DNA from: Firm-04 sp045642925
GTDB lineage: Bacteria > Bacillota > Clostridia > Oscillospirales > Ruminococcaceae
NCBI GenBank assembly: GCA_045642925.1
Contig: JAZUJW010000048.1
Location: forward strand, 1-64,000
Length of the DNA: 64,000 nucleotides
Reading direction: 5' to 3'
This document shows, one piece after another, positions 25,544-33,946 of this stretch. The stretch's first letter is position 1. The number at the start of each line of letters is the position of its first letter. A program made the position numbers and the translations under genes. The notes below the pieces were generated by a model. The model worked only from the letters and a program-made list of their open reading frames with translations. It was not told the DNA's origin and did not search any database.

Positions 25544-26772
25544 ACATCATTTGTGAGCCAGCAGCGCTCCACGGCGCTCTGCGTGCAATCCCCTCCAAAT
25601 CAGATGCGCACCGAAAGCTGATTTGTGCAGCACTTTCTGAGAATTCATGCATCATGGATATCTTTCCGCCATATTGTGATGATTTGCAGGCAACGATGCG
25701 CTGTTTATCCGCACTCGGCGCAAAATTTGAGGACTGCGCAGATGGCTTGCATATTACACCAATAATGGCACAGAATATCAGTAAATGCGATGAAATGGAC
25801 TGTGGAGAAAGTGGTTCAACCTTTCGATTTCTGTTACCGGTTGCAAAAGCTTTACAAAATGAAGTAAAGTTCGTCGGGCATGGCAGACTCCCCGAACGTC
25901 CTATTTCTGTATTAGCGGATGAAATGTCAAAGCATGGAGTAGTGTTTTCTTCGCAGATGCTTCCTTTTTCAACAAATGGAATCCTTCATGGAGGTCACTA
26001 TGAAATCGTTGGCAATATCAGTTCACAATTTCTCAGTGGCTTGCTGATGGCATTGCCGCTTTGCGAAGAAGACAGTGAAATCGTCGTAACAACGAGATTA
26101 CAATCCGCTGTGTATGTTGATATGACAATTCATGTGCTGCAAACATTCGGCATCGAAATTGATTGCAGCACACCATCTGTATACAGAATTCATGGTCACC
26201 AGAAATATCATGCACCAACGTCACTTTCAGTAGACGGTGACTGGTCAAATGCTGCATTCTGGCTGGCCGCAAATGCACTTGGCAGTGATATTCAGCTTTC
26301 CAATCTACAAGAACATAGTTTGCAGAGCGACAAAGCAATTTTGTCGCTTTTACGTGATTTCTTCTCCACACAGGATACGCTTTCGGTTGACATGGAGCAA
26401 ATTCCGGATTCCTTGCCAATTCTTGCGGTATGTGCTGCATTTCGAAATGGCAAAACGCAATTTGTGAATGCCGCACGCCTACGATTGAAGGAGTCCGACA
26501 GACTGCTTGCGGTTGCCAGACTCATTTCTGATCTAGGTGGCTGTGTGCATGAATTCGACGATTCTATGACTGTTTTCGGCACTACACTTCATAGTGGAAC
26601 AGTCGATGCCTGTGGTGACCATCGCCTTGCGATGTCTGCCGCCATTGCAGCACTCAGATGTCAGGAACCTGTCACCATTCTTGGTGCGGAATGCGTGAAA
26701 AAGTCGTATCCGCGTTTTTTTGAAGATTATCAAGCATTAGGAGGAAAATGTCATGTCATCGACATTCGGTGA
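25540..26772 (+). CDS. aroA: 3-phosphoshikimate 1-carboxyvinyltransferase (EPSP synthase)
   Basis: AroA joins shikimate 3-phosphate and PEP to EPSP. The 410-residue protein has IPSKSDAHRKLI at the N-terminus, the PEP/S3P-binding CGESGSTFRFLLP, GHGRLPERP, GNISSQFLSGLLMALP and the C-terminal RLKESDRL and DHRLAMS motifs. The SKSDAHR start and overall length point to the shorter class found in clostridia. Translationally coupled to aroB; its end overlaps aroC by 20 bases. Confidence 0.93.
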   Translation: MNIICEPAALHGALRAIPSKSDAHRKLICAALSENSCIMDIFPPYCDDLQATMRCLSALGAKFEDCADGLHITPIMAQNISKCDEMDCGESGSTFRFLLPVAKALQNEVKFVGHGRLPERPISVLADEMSKHGVVFSSQMLPFSTNGILHGGHYEIVGNISSQFLSGLLMALPLCEEDSEIVVTTRLQSAVYVDMTIHVLQTFGIEIDCSTPSVYRIHGHQKYHAPTSLSVDGDWSNAAFWLAANALGSDIQLSNLQEHSLQSDKAILSLLRDFFSTQDTLSVDMEQIPDSLPILAVCAAFRNGKTQFVNAARLRLKESDRLLAVARLISDLGGCVHEFDDSMTVFGTTLHSGTVDACGDHRLAMSAAIAALRCQEPVTILGAECVKKSYPRFFEDYQALGGKCHVIDIR

Positions 26773-27841
26773 ACGTCTTCGCGTCTCAATATTTGGAGAA
26801 TCCCACGGCACTGCAATCGGCGTATGTATTGACGGATTACCCGCAGGTATGTCGATTTCGATGGATTCACTGAACGCATTTATGGGCAGACGACGCGGCG
26901 GACAAAATGCGTTTTCCACCCCTCGTGCCGAAGCAGACCTTCCGGAATTTGTGTCTGGACTGACAAATGGCAAAACCAACGGTTTTCCGCTTTGTGCAAT
27001 GATTCGTAATCAAAACACAAAATCTTCGGATTATGCGCAGTTTTCTGATATTCCTCGTCCATCTCATGCGGATTACACCGCATCCGTCAAATGGCACGGA
27101 GATGCCGATATGCGCGGCGGCGGGCATTTTTCCGGACGTTTGACTGCGCCGCTTTGTGTTGCAGGCGGCATTGCAAAACAGATTCTAGCGACTAACCAAA
27201 TTTTTGTCGGAGCACATCTTTTGCAAATTGGGACCGCAACAGATGAACAGTTCCCATTTCAACCAACCAACGATTTGTTTTCTTCGATTGCTCATAAGGT
27301 TTTTCCCGTCATTTCCGATTTACAAGGCGAGAAAATGAAGGATGAAATTCTTGCTGCAAAAGAAGAAAATGACAGTATCGGCGGCATTATTGAATGCTGT
27401 GCGATTGGTCTTCCTGCTGGCATTGGCAGTCCGATGTTCGATGGAATTGAGAACCGTTTGGCACAGGTCTTGTTCGGTATCCCCGCTGTTAAAGGGCTAG
27501 AGTTCGGTGACGGTTTCGGTATGACAACAATGCGTGGTTCTGCTGCAAATGACGCTTTCTGCATTTCCGAAAATGGCGATATTGTGACAGAAACGAACCA
27601 TAGCGGAGGCATTCAGGGCGGCATTTCCAACGGAATGCCGATTCGGCTAAAAATTGCGATCAAGCCCACTCCTTCTATCGGAAAAGCGCAGAAATCGGTC
27701 AGCATTTCAGCAAGAGAATCCGCTTCTTTAGAGATTGGCGGCAGACATGACCCCTGCATCGCACAGCGTGCTGTACCCGTTGTAGAGGCAGCAGTCGCCT
27801 GCGTTTTACTTGATTTTTTGCTTTCCGATGGAATTATTTAA
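26753..27841 (+). CDS. aroC: Chorismate synthase
   Basis: AroC removes phosphate from EPSP to form chorismate with reduced FMN. The 362-residue protein shows GESHGTAIG, RRRGGQN, HADYTASVKWHGDADMRGGGHFSGRLTAP, the GFGMTTMRGS region and RHDPC near the C-terminus, all typical. The ATG at 26753 lies inside the end of aroA with AGGAGG upstream. It completes the common aromatic pathway in this operon. Confidence 0.96.
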   Translation: MSSTFGERLRVSIFGESHGTAIGVCIDGLPAGMSISMDSLNAFMGRRRGGQNAFSTPRAEADLPEFVSGLTNGKTNGFPLCAMIRNQNTKSSDYAQFSDIPRPSHADYTASVKWHGDADMRGGGHFSGRLTAPLCVAGGIAKQILATNQIFVGAHLLQIGTATDEQFPFQPTNDLFSSIAHKVFPVISDLQGEKMKDEILAAKEENDSIGGIIECCAIGLPAGIGSPMFDGIENRLAQVLFGIPAVKGLEFGDGFGMTTMRGSAANDAFCISENGDIVTETNHSGGIQGGISNGMPIRLKIAIKPTPSIGKAQKSVSISARESASLEIGGRHDPCIAQRAVPVVEAAVACVLLDFLLSDGII

Positions 27842-27894
27842 TCATCTTGACTTAATTACATATCCAAGCAAATGATCAGAAAGGAATGATGGCT

Positions 27895-29040
27895 ATGGAA
27901 TTAAAGGATATTCGTAAAAAACTTGATGGTATTGACAACGATTTGCTGAATTTGTTTTTGCAGCGTATGCAATTGATTGATCAAGTCGCCGATATCAAGC
28001 GAAACAGCACCCAACCGCTGTATGATCCGAAACGAGAACGTGAAATTCTTCAGAAAATACACGAAAAAGCTGGTGAACCGTATGGTTTGGCGGCGCACCA
28101 ATTGTTCCATACACTGCTTGAACTTTCGCGTGCACGACAGGCGGAACTCCTGATGCCGAGCACATCGGTCACTGGTCGCATCGCCGCAATGTGCAGCCAT
28201 GAACAAACGATGTTTCCGCAAACTGGACGCATTGCTTGCGCCGGAATCGAAGGAAGCAATGCGCAAATCGCAGCAGATAAGCTGTTTTCGCGTGGTGACA
28301 TCATGTACTTTGACTCGTTTGCTGCTGTCATTCAGGCGGTCAAAACGGGACTCTGCAATTTTGGCGTCCTGCCCATCGAAAACAGCAGCAACGGCTCCGT
28401 TCGTGCGGTTTACGACCTGATCCGCGAACCGGATTTATCCATCGTGCGCAGTATACGTCTGCTGGTTCGTCATGTTCTTTTGGCTCAACCTGAGTCAGAA
28501 ATATCGCAAATTCGTACAATTTATACGCATGAGCAAGCTGCTGGACAATGCAGTCGTTTTCTGAATTCGCTGTCCGATGTCGATGTGATTCCATGCACGA
28601 GTACCGCACATGCGGCAAAACGTGCGGCAAATGCAGCAGATTCGACAGTTGCCGCCATCGCATCCGAATCTTGCGCAAAACTGTACAATTTGAGCATCCT
28701 TTCTGATGATATTCAGAACGTGCAGAATAATGGCACGCGTTTCATCTGCATCACAAAAGGAGCTGTTTCTTACGCAGGTGCTGACCATTTGAGTATCATG
28801 TTCACTTGTGCGGACAAATCGGGCGCTTTGTTCCAGCTCCTAGCTAAAATTTCTGCGCTCGGTCTGAACCTCTGCAAACTGGAAAGTGCTCCCATTCCAG
28901 GCACAAATTTCAGTTACCGCTTTTTCATGGATGTCGAAGCTTCGCTTCATCAGGATGGAGTCATTGGCTTGTTATCCGAATTTGAACGAAGCTGCGAGAG
29001 TTTTCAGCTTCTTGGATGTTATACGGAGGTGGCAGATTGA
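27895..29040 (+). CDS. pheA: Bifunctional chorismate mutase/prephenate dehydratase (P-protein)
   Basis: The 381-residue protein converts chorismate to prephenate (AroQ-type helical mutase, about 1-85) and then to phenylpyruvate (dehydratase, about 105-290, with VLPIENSSNGSV and the catalytic NNGTRF). An ACT domain follows (about 295-381). In that domain the usual Phe-binding motif ESRP reads ESAP, so Phe feedback may be altered. Of the three clustered ATG codons the one at 27895 has the best distance to AGAAAGGA. Its stop TGA overlaps the TTG start of the next gene. Confidence 0.92.
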   Translation: MELKDIRKKLDGIDNDLLNLFLQRMQLIDQVADIKRNSTQPLYDPKREREILQKIHEKAGEPYGLAAHQLFHTLLELSRARQAELLMPSTSVTGRIAAMCSHEQTMFPQTGRIACAGIEGSNAQIAADKLFSRGDIMYFDSFAAVIQAVKTGLCNFGVLPIENSSNGSVRAVYDLIREPDLSIVRSIRLLVRHVLLAQPESEISQIRTIYTHEQAAGQCSRFLNSLSDVDVIPCTSTAHAAKRAANAADSTVAAIASESCAKLYNLSILSDDIQNVQNNGTRFICITKGAVSYAGADHLSIMFTCADKSGALFQLLAKISALGLNLCKLESAPIPGTNFSYRFFMDVEASLHQDGVIGLLSEFERSCESFQLLGCYTEVAD

Positions 29041-30314
29041 ATCATACTGCTTTCGGTCTACTGGGCGAAAAGCTCGGTCACAGCGTATCGCCCGCGATTC
29101 ATGCGGCGTTCGGGAATGCGGATTACTCGCTGTATGAAGTTTTGCCAAATGATTTATCGGATTTTTTAAAATCGCCGCATCTGCGCGGATTAAATGTGAC
29201 TATTCCATATAAGCAAGCGGTGATTCCATATTGTTCGCAGCTTGACCAGCTTGCCGCCGAAATCGGCAGCGTGAACACAATGGTTCGTCAGGCTGACGGA
29301 ACGTGGAAAGGTTTCAACACCGATGCTTATGGTCTGCGCTACATGATGCAGCGTGCTGGAATCACATTTTTACACGAAAATGTTGTCATTTTGGGCAATG
29401 GTGGCGTTTCGCAAACGGTTCAAGCGATTGCACGCAAAAATGGTGCGGCATCCGTCCGTGTGGTATCGCGGCGTGGAGAACTCAACTACACGAATCTTGA
29501 AAAGTGTGCAGATGCGACTGTTTTAGTGAATGCCACACCTGTCGGGATGTACCCGAACGCAGGCGTTTCGCCTGTCAGCCTGGATAATTTCCCACAACTT
29601 CGCGGCGTTGTAGAACTCATTTACAATCCCTGCCGAACAGCTTTGATCCAACAGGCAATAGAGCGAAAAATACCGTATACACAAGGTTTTCAGATGCTTG
29701 TCGCACAGGCAAAACAGGCGCACGAATTCTTTTTCGACACCACGCTTTCCGCAGAAACCATGATGCAGGTTGGCGGTGCATTGCAAAGAGATTGTGAAAA
29801 CATTGTACTGATTGGGATGCCGGGATGTGGTAAAAGTCTGATTGGTAAGCTGCTTGGTGCTCTGACAAACCGTAAAACATTTGACACAGATGCAGAAATT
29901 ACACGTCGTGCCGGAAAACCCATTCCGCAGATTTTTGCAGAAGACGGCGAAGATGCTTTCCGGAAGCTTGAGCATGAAGTGGTCACAGAGCTTTCCATGC
30001 AGCGCGGCATCATTCTGATGACAGGCGGCGGAGTCGTCACTCGCCCTGAAAATGAAATGCCGCTTCGTTCAAATAGTCGCATTTACATGATATCTCGTGA
30101 CATTGATTTACTTTCCCGCGATGGCAGACCGCTTTCGCAGCAGGGTGATTTGCACGAGATGGCGGCAAAACGTGCCCCGCTTTATGAAAAATTCAAAGAT
30201 GTAACAATCAATAACAATGGCTTGCCCGATACTGCGGCGCAGGCAGTCTGGAGTGATTTTTGTGCATATTCTTGTCATCAATGGGCCGAATCTGAATCTG
30301 CTGGGCATTCGTGA
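29037..30314 (+). CDS. aroE-aroK: Shikimate dehydrogenase-shikimate kinase fusion
   Basis: The predicted start is TTG at 29037 (TTGA overlap with the pheA stop, GGAGG upstream), giving 425 residues. Residues 1 to about 250 are shikimate dehydrogenase (KLGHSVSPAIH, NVTIPYK, FNTDAYG, GNGGVSQTVQAIAR, NATPVGMYP), which reduces dehydroshikimate. Residues from about 255 are shikimate kinase, with the P-loop GMPGCGKS near 258-265, DTDAEI, FRKLEHEV, GGGVV and RDGRPL. Joining them in this order covers non-adjacent genes in most bacteria but consecutive pathway steps. The last 17 codons overlap aroQ in another frame. Confidence 0.92.
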   Translation: MNHTAFGLLGEKLGHSVSPAIHAAFGNADYSLYEVLPNDLSDFLKSPHLRGLNVTIPYKQAVIPYCSQLDQLAAEIGSVNTMVRQADGTWKGFNTDAYGLRYMMQRAGITFLHENVVILGNGGVSQTVQAIARKNGAASVRVVSRRGELNYTNLEKCADATVLVNATPVGMYPNAGVSPVSLDNFPQLRGVVELIYNPCRTALIQQAIERKIPYTQGFQMLVAQAKQAHEFFFDTTLSAETMMQVGGALQRDCENIVLIGMPGCGKSLIGKLLGALTNRKTFDTDAEITRRAGKPIPQIFAEDGEDAFRKLEHEVVTELSMQRGIILMTGGGVVTRPENEMPLRSNSRIYMISRDIDLLSRDGRPLSQQGDLHEMAAKRAPLYEKFKDVTINNNGLPDTAAQAVWSDFCAYSCHQWAESESAGHS

Positions 30315-30699
30315 ACCCCAGCACTACGGCACGCAAACCTATCAGGATTTGGTCGAATTATTACATAACACCGCGAAAAATCTTGGTATCACCATCGAAT
30401 GCTACCAAAGCAATCACGAGGGTGATATCGTGGACAAAATTCAGGCTGCACTTGGCACGACAGATGGTATCGTCATCAATCCTGCCGCATATACGCACAC
30501 AAGCGTTGCGATTCTCGATGCGGTCAAAGCGGTTTCCCTTCCGACCATAGAAGTCCACATCAGCGACCCTGACACGCGCGAGGATTTTCGCCATATTTCG
30601 TACATTCGCGCTGCGTGCATCGAAACCGTCAAGGGCATGGGCTTCGAGGGGTATGTCAAGGCACTGAACGACCTGACTGCATATTTGAAGAAAGGATAA
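30262..30699 (+). CDS. aroQ: Type II 3-dehydroquinate dehydratase
   Basis: AroQ dehydrates 3-dehydroquinate to 3-dehydroshikimate. The family's usual N-terminus (ILVINGPNLNLLG) places the start at the GTG at 30262, with GGAG eight bases upstream, giving 145 residues. The catalytic Tyr loop HYG, NPAAYTHTS and EVHISDPDTREDFRHIS are all present. The gene begins 53 bases inside the end of the aroE-aroK reading frame. Confidence 0.93.
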   Translation: MHILVINGPNLNLLGIREPQHYGTQTYQDLVELLHNTAKNLGITIECYQSNHEGDIVDKIQAALGTTDGIVINPAAYTHTSVAILDAVKAVSLPTIEVHISDPDTREDFRHISYIRAACIETVKGMGFEGYVKALNDLTAYLKKG

Positions 30700-30705
30700 C
30701 GACGT

Positions 30706-31455
30706 ATGCACGCGCTTTTGCTAGAGCAAATGGCAATTGACTACTGCACAACGCCGCTGGAAGTTGCCGCGCCGCATCATAGTTTCACGGTGTATCGTCC
30801 GCTGGACGGACGGCGGCAGTTTCACGAGAATCCATCCACTCCGCTGAAAATTGCTGCACTTGGAAAAAAACTCCTGTTTACAGGAAATTCCGATATCATT
30901 GCTGCGTGCGAAAAGCGTTTCGCAAATGAGAATGCTGCATGGTTCTTTGAACCGGAAATGCTGTTTCAGCTACAAGAACTATTGCAGACATTCGAATGTG
31001 AAATCACGCATTTACATCCTTTTTATATTTCTTCCGATTCATTGCCTGTAGACACGCAGGGCTTGGAAATTCGGCTGTTTCATAGGGATGAAATTGAACA
31101 ATTCCGTGGAGATACGCGTTTTTCTGAAGCGTATTCTTTCTCAGAATCCGCACCCGATGTACTGGGGGCAGCGGCGTATGAGAATGGTCAGCTTCTTGGC
31201 ATGGCAGGTGCAAGCGCGGACAGCCCGTTGCTTTGGCAAATCGGCATTAATGTGATGTCTGGTGCAGAGGGCAGAGGGATTGGTTCCATGCTGACGGCGA
31301 TTTTGCGAAATGAGATTCTTGCGGCAGGCAGACTTCCATATTATGGCACTGCTTTTTCACATATTGTATCGCAGAATGTTGCACGTAAAGCAGGATTTGT
31401 ACCTGCATGGTGCGAACTGACTGCTTCACCAAAGTCAACAGCGATTTCTAAATGA
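30706..31455 (+). CDS. GNAT-family acetyltransferase, last gene of the aro operon
   Basis: The 249-residue protein starts six bases after aroQ. The C-terminal half (about 115-240) is a GNAT domain, with INVMSGAEGRGIGSMLTAIL as acetyl-CoA loop and NVARKAGFVPAWCEL. The N-terminal half resembles the accessory domain of two-part GNAT proteins. The substrate is unknown. Its position suggests co-expression with aromatic biosynthesis but no pathway role is evident. Confidence 0.8.
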   Translation: MHALLLEQMAIDYCTTPLEVAAPHHSFTVYRPLDGRRQFHENPSTPLKIAALGKKLLFTGNSDIIAACEKRFANENAAWFFEPEMLFQLQELLQTFECEITHLHPFYISSDSLPVDTQGLEIRLFHRDEIEQFRGDTRFSEAYSFSESAPDVLGAAAYENGQLLGMAGASADSPLLWQIGINVMSGAEGRGIGSMLTAILRNEILAAGRLPYYGTAFSHIVSQNVARKAGFVPAWCELTASPKSTAISK

Positions 31456-31465
31456 TATGTTTTGA

Positions 31466-31502
31466 CAAAGTCCGGAGGCACGCCCTCCGGACTTTTCGTT
31501 TT
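31466..31502 (+). terminator. Terminator of the aro operon
   Basis: AAAGTCCGGAGG pairs with CCTCCGGACTTTT around a short loop, followed by a T-rich tract (CGTTTTTTC). It closes the unit that begins at 22342. Confidence 0.88.
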
Positions 31503-31605
31503 TTCATATTACTGACTTCATGAATGATATATCGTTTGACTATATCAATTTTGCACAAAATTCGAACCTCAAAACCGTGATAATGCCAAAAACGCATTGC
31601 ATTCG

Positions 31606-31634
31606 TTGACAGCAATTTGGTTTTATGATACAAT
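31606..31634 (+). promoter_or_regulatory. Sigma-A promoter of the CpsB-like gene
   Basis: Consensus TTGACA (31606-31611), 17 bases, TACAAT (31629-31634), 41 bases before the ATG. Confidence 0.85.
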
Positions 31635-31675
31635 GATTCTGAATAGGTATCATCTTGTGACAGAGGAGGATTTTC

Positions 31676-32416
31676 ATGAACCGCTATGTCGATATTTACA
31701 CTAACATTTTGCCTACCATGCCGACTGCCGGACAATCAGCACCAACCATGGAACAAGCACTTGCTCGTATCACCACAGCCGAACAGACCAGCACCAAAAT
31801 CATGATTGCTGCGCCATGCTATGAACCGGCGGCTTATGCCTCGCTCGATGCGTTCTTTGAACAGCGTCACGAGATGACCATGAAAATGTGTGCTGAATCA
31901 GCTTCTCTTGCGCATCCTGTTCGTATTCTCGAAGGGTCTGTCCTTCACTACACCCCCGACCTCCTTTCCTACGGAGAAAAACTCCGCCGTTTTTCCATCG
32001 CTGATTCGGGCTATATGCTCATGGATCTGCCTGAAATGTCGCTGAATGAAGCGTTTTATGATGACATGAAAAAACTGAAACTCGTTTCAGGTCTGACGCC
32101 CATTCTATGCGATTTTGACAGATTCTACAACCTTTTCACGCTTGAGGACTTCTTCGCCTTTCATGAAGCTGAACTTTTGATACAAATTTCCGCAGATGGG
32201 TTGGTTTCGCCTGAAAAGCGCAAGCTTTCCCTTTATCTGCTTGCAAATCAACACGCGCATTTTATTGCATCCGGCAGTCAGACTGCCGATAGTCCCGTTT
32301 CTCTTTCCGATGCCATGCGCATTGTACAGCGCAGTTTACCTTCCGAAATTTATCGCCGCATCAAAAACAATACCGGAATGCTTCTTTCTGATGCATCCCC
32401 TTCCGAATTTTTATAA
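31676..32416 (+). CDS. CpsB/YwqE-like PHP-fold protein lacking metal ligands
   Basis: The 246-residue protein follows the CpsB/YwqE tyrosine-phosphatase layout. The family start DIHCHILPGIDDG reads DIYTNILPTMPTAG, the ATPHY segment reads AAPCYEP, and the late HFIASDAH reads HFIASGSQ. The His and Asp residues that bind metal in active enzymes are thus replaced at three separate places, while the fold-defining hydrophobic pattern and QIS...G...A..LL....HFIAS are kept. The reading frame is intact with a strong promoter and AGAGGAGG. It is therefore probably a non-catalytic pseudophosphatase, perhaps a regulator of a tyrosine kinase or envelope polysaccharide. No cps genes are adjacent. Confidence 0.65.
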   Translation: MNRYVDIYTNILPTMPTAGQSAPTMEQALARITTAEQTSTKIMIAAPCYEPAAYASLDAFFEQRHEMTMKMCAESASLAHPVRILEGSVLHYTPDLLSYGEKLRRFSIADSGYMLMDLPEMSLNEAFYDDMKKLKLVSGLTPILCDFDRFYNLFTLEDFFAFHEAELLIQISADGLVSPEKRKLSLYLLANQHAHFIASGSQTADSPVSLSDAMRIVQRSLPSEIYRRIKNNTGMLLSDASPSEFL

Positions 32417-32439
32417 TCGCATAACCCGACAGAAAACGC

Positions 32440-32468
32440 TTGCAATATTCTTCTGCGTGTGGTATAAT
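32440..32468 (+). promoter_or_regulatory. Sigma-A promoter of the GH25-rsmD-coaD group
   Basis: TTGCAA, 17 bases, TATAAT, with a leader of about 48 bases to the small ORF at 32523. Confidence 0.82.
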
Positions 32469-32522
32469 ATAATAGTATTTCTCTGCATATAGACATAGTG
32501 CACTGAAAGGAGAAAGCATACC

Positions 32523-32609
32523 ATGATAGCGATATCTGTTCAGGTTTTTTTATTCCATTGCAGTCAGAATTATTTCCGTGCTGATGTAATGGAGGAACGC
32601 TGTGCATGA
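32523..32609 (+). CDS. Small 28-codon ORF coupled to the GH25 gene
   Basis: This short ORF has AAAGGAGAAAG 9-12 bases before its ATG, as good as any ribosome site here, and its stop overlaps the GH25 ATG as ATGA. The peptide has an Ile/Val/Phe-rich first half and no recognisable motif. Because the GH25 gene also has a GGAGG site inside this ORF, the small ORF may serve as a translational coupler or leader. Expression is not proven. Confidence 0.45.
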   Translation: MIAISVQVFLFHCSQNYFRADVMEERCA

Positions 32610-33379
32610 ATGAAGCCAAGCAGAAACTCAAACGCAAACTGATTGCTTGGTGCGGCATCCTCATTTTCCTCGGCATCCTTGCATTTTTCTTCTGGCAGGG
32701 CATTCTTTGGTTCAATATGCCATCCAGAAAACACTATCCTGTCAGAGGCGTGGATGTATCGCATTATCAGGGCGATATCGACTGGAACACGATTGCCGAC
32801 CAAGGCATTTCGTTCGCTTTCATCAAAGCGACGGAAGGCAGTGCTTCCGCCGATCCACAATTTCTGACCAACTGGTGTAATGCAAGAGCCGCAGGTATTA
32901 CGGTTGGCGCTTACCACTTTTTCAGCTTCGACAGTCCCGCGGATACGCAGGCGCAAAACATCATCCGCATGGTACCTGTCGAGAGCGATGCACTTCCGCC
33001 TGTGATTGACCTCGAATTCTACCGAAGCAGTCAACTGCCCGATGTCGAAACGGTGCAGGAGAATCTGCAAATCATGCTTGACAGGCTTTCTCTTTACTAC
33101 GGCAAAACGCCCATCATCTATACAACCAATCAGTGCTACGAAACCTACCTTGCAGATACCGACTTGGAATACACACTTTGGATTCGCAGTGTCTTTTCCA
33201 AACCGATGGGAGAAACCGCAGACCGCTGGCGGTTCTGGCAGTATAATTTCCGCGGTTTGCTGGATGGTTACACCGGCGATGAAACCTATATTGACTTGAA
33301 TCTCTACCGCGGCAGTTTTGCGGAATTCAAAGAAGAATTTCAGATTGCGGCATCAGATTCCATGAATGAACCGACTTAG
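32606..33379 (+). CDS. GH25 lysozyme-like muramidase, membrane anchored
   Basis: The 257-residue protein has a positively charged start, a membrane helix at about 12-36 and a GH25 barrel facing outward. GH25 enzymes cut the beta-1,4 bond between MurNAc and GlcNAc in peptidoglycan. Typical residues are seen in GVDVSHYQGDIDW (about 48-60), AFIKATEG, VGAYHFF and the catalytic DLE of PPVIDLEFY near 135, and WQYNFRG. Without a cleavable signal it is likely a membrane-tethered wall-remodelling enzyme rather than a defence lysin. Confidence 0.9.
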   Translation: MNEAKQKLKRKLIAWCGILIFLGILAFFFWQGILWFNMPSRKHYPVRGVDVSHYQGDIDWNTIADQGISFAFIKATEGSASADPQFLTNWCNARAAGITVGAYHFFSFDSPADTQAQNIIRMVPVESDALPPVIDLEFYRSSQLPDVETVQENLQIMLDRLSLYYGKTPIIYTTNQCYETYLADTDLEYTLWIRSVFSKPMGETADRWRFWQYNFRGLLDGYTGDETYIDLNLYRGSFAEFKEEFQIAASDSMNEPT

Positions 33380-33388
33380 GAGTAAAAA

Positions 33389-33946
33389 ATGAGAGTAATC
33401 ACAGGAACTGCACGCGGCAGAAAACTGATCACACCCGAAGGCATGGACACACGCCCGACGACTGATAAAGTCAAGGAAGCAGTCGCTTCTGCCCTGCAAT
33501 TCGATTTTCAGGGGGCAAAACTGCTGGACTTGTTTGCCGGCAGTGGACAAATGGCAATTGAAGGCTTGAGCCGCGGGGCTCGCAATGCCACTCTGGTTGA
33601 CAGCGATGCACGCGCAATTGAGTGCATCCAACAGAATGTCAAAAACTGCGGATTTTCAGAATGCGCAACGGTACTGCGAACGGATGCCGCCGCATTTCTC
33701 CAGCGATGCCGTGAAAAGTTCGACATCGTATTTCTGGATCCGCCTTACCATACAAACATCTTGCAGGACATTCTGCCGCTTTTGCTGCCGCATATGTCAC
33801 AGCATGGCATTATTGTCTGCGAACATGAACCGGAGCTTCAACTTCCTGAAACCCTTGAAACTTTCTACTTGCAAAAAGATAAAAAATATGGTAAAATAAC
33901 AATCAGTATTTATCGCAGAACAGAGGAGGATGAGGAAGATGCCTGA
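33389..33946 (+). CDS. rsmD: 16S rRNA (guanine966-N2)-methyltransferase
   Basis: RsmD methylates G966 of 16S rRNA with SAM. The 185-residue protein has RVITGTARGRKL at the N-terminus, the SAM motif LLDLFAGSGQMAIEGLSRGA near 45-64 and the N6/N2-methylase signature LDPPY near 117. It is followed by coaD with an 8-base overlap, the standard pairing in firmicutes. Confidence 0.94.
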   Translation: MRVITGTARGRKLITPEGMDTRPTTDKVKEAVASALQFDFQGAKLLDLFAGSGQMAIEGLSRGARNATLVDSDARAIECIQQNVKNCGFSECATVLRTDAAAFLQRCREKFDIVFLDPPYHTNILQDILPLLLPHMSQHGIIVCEHEPELQLPETLETFYLQKDKKYGKITISIYRRTEEDEEDA

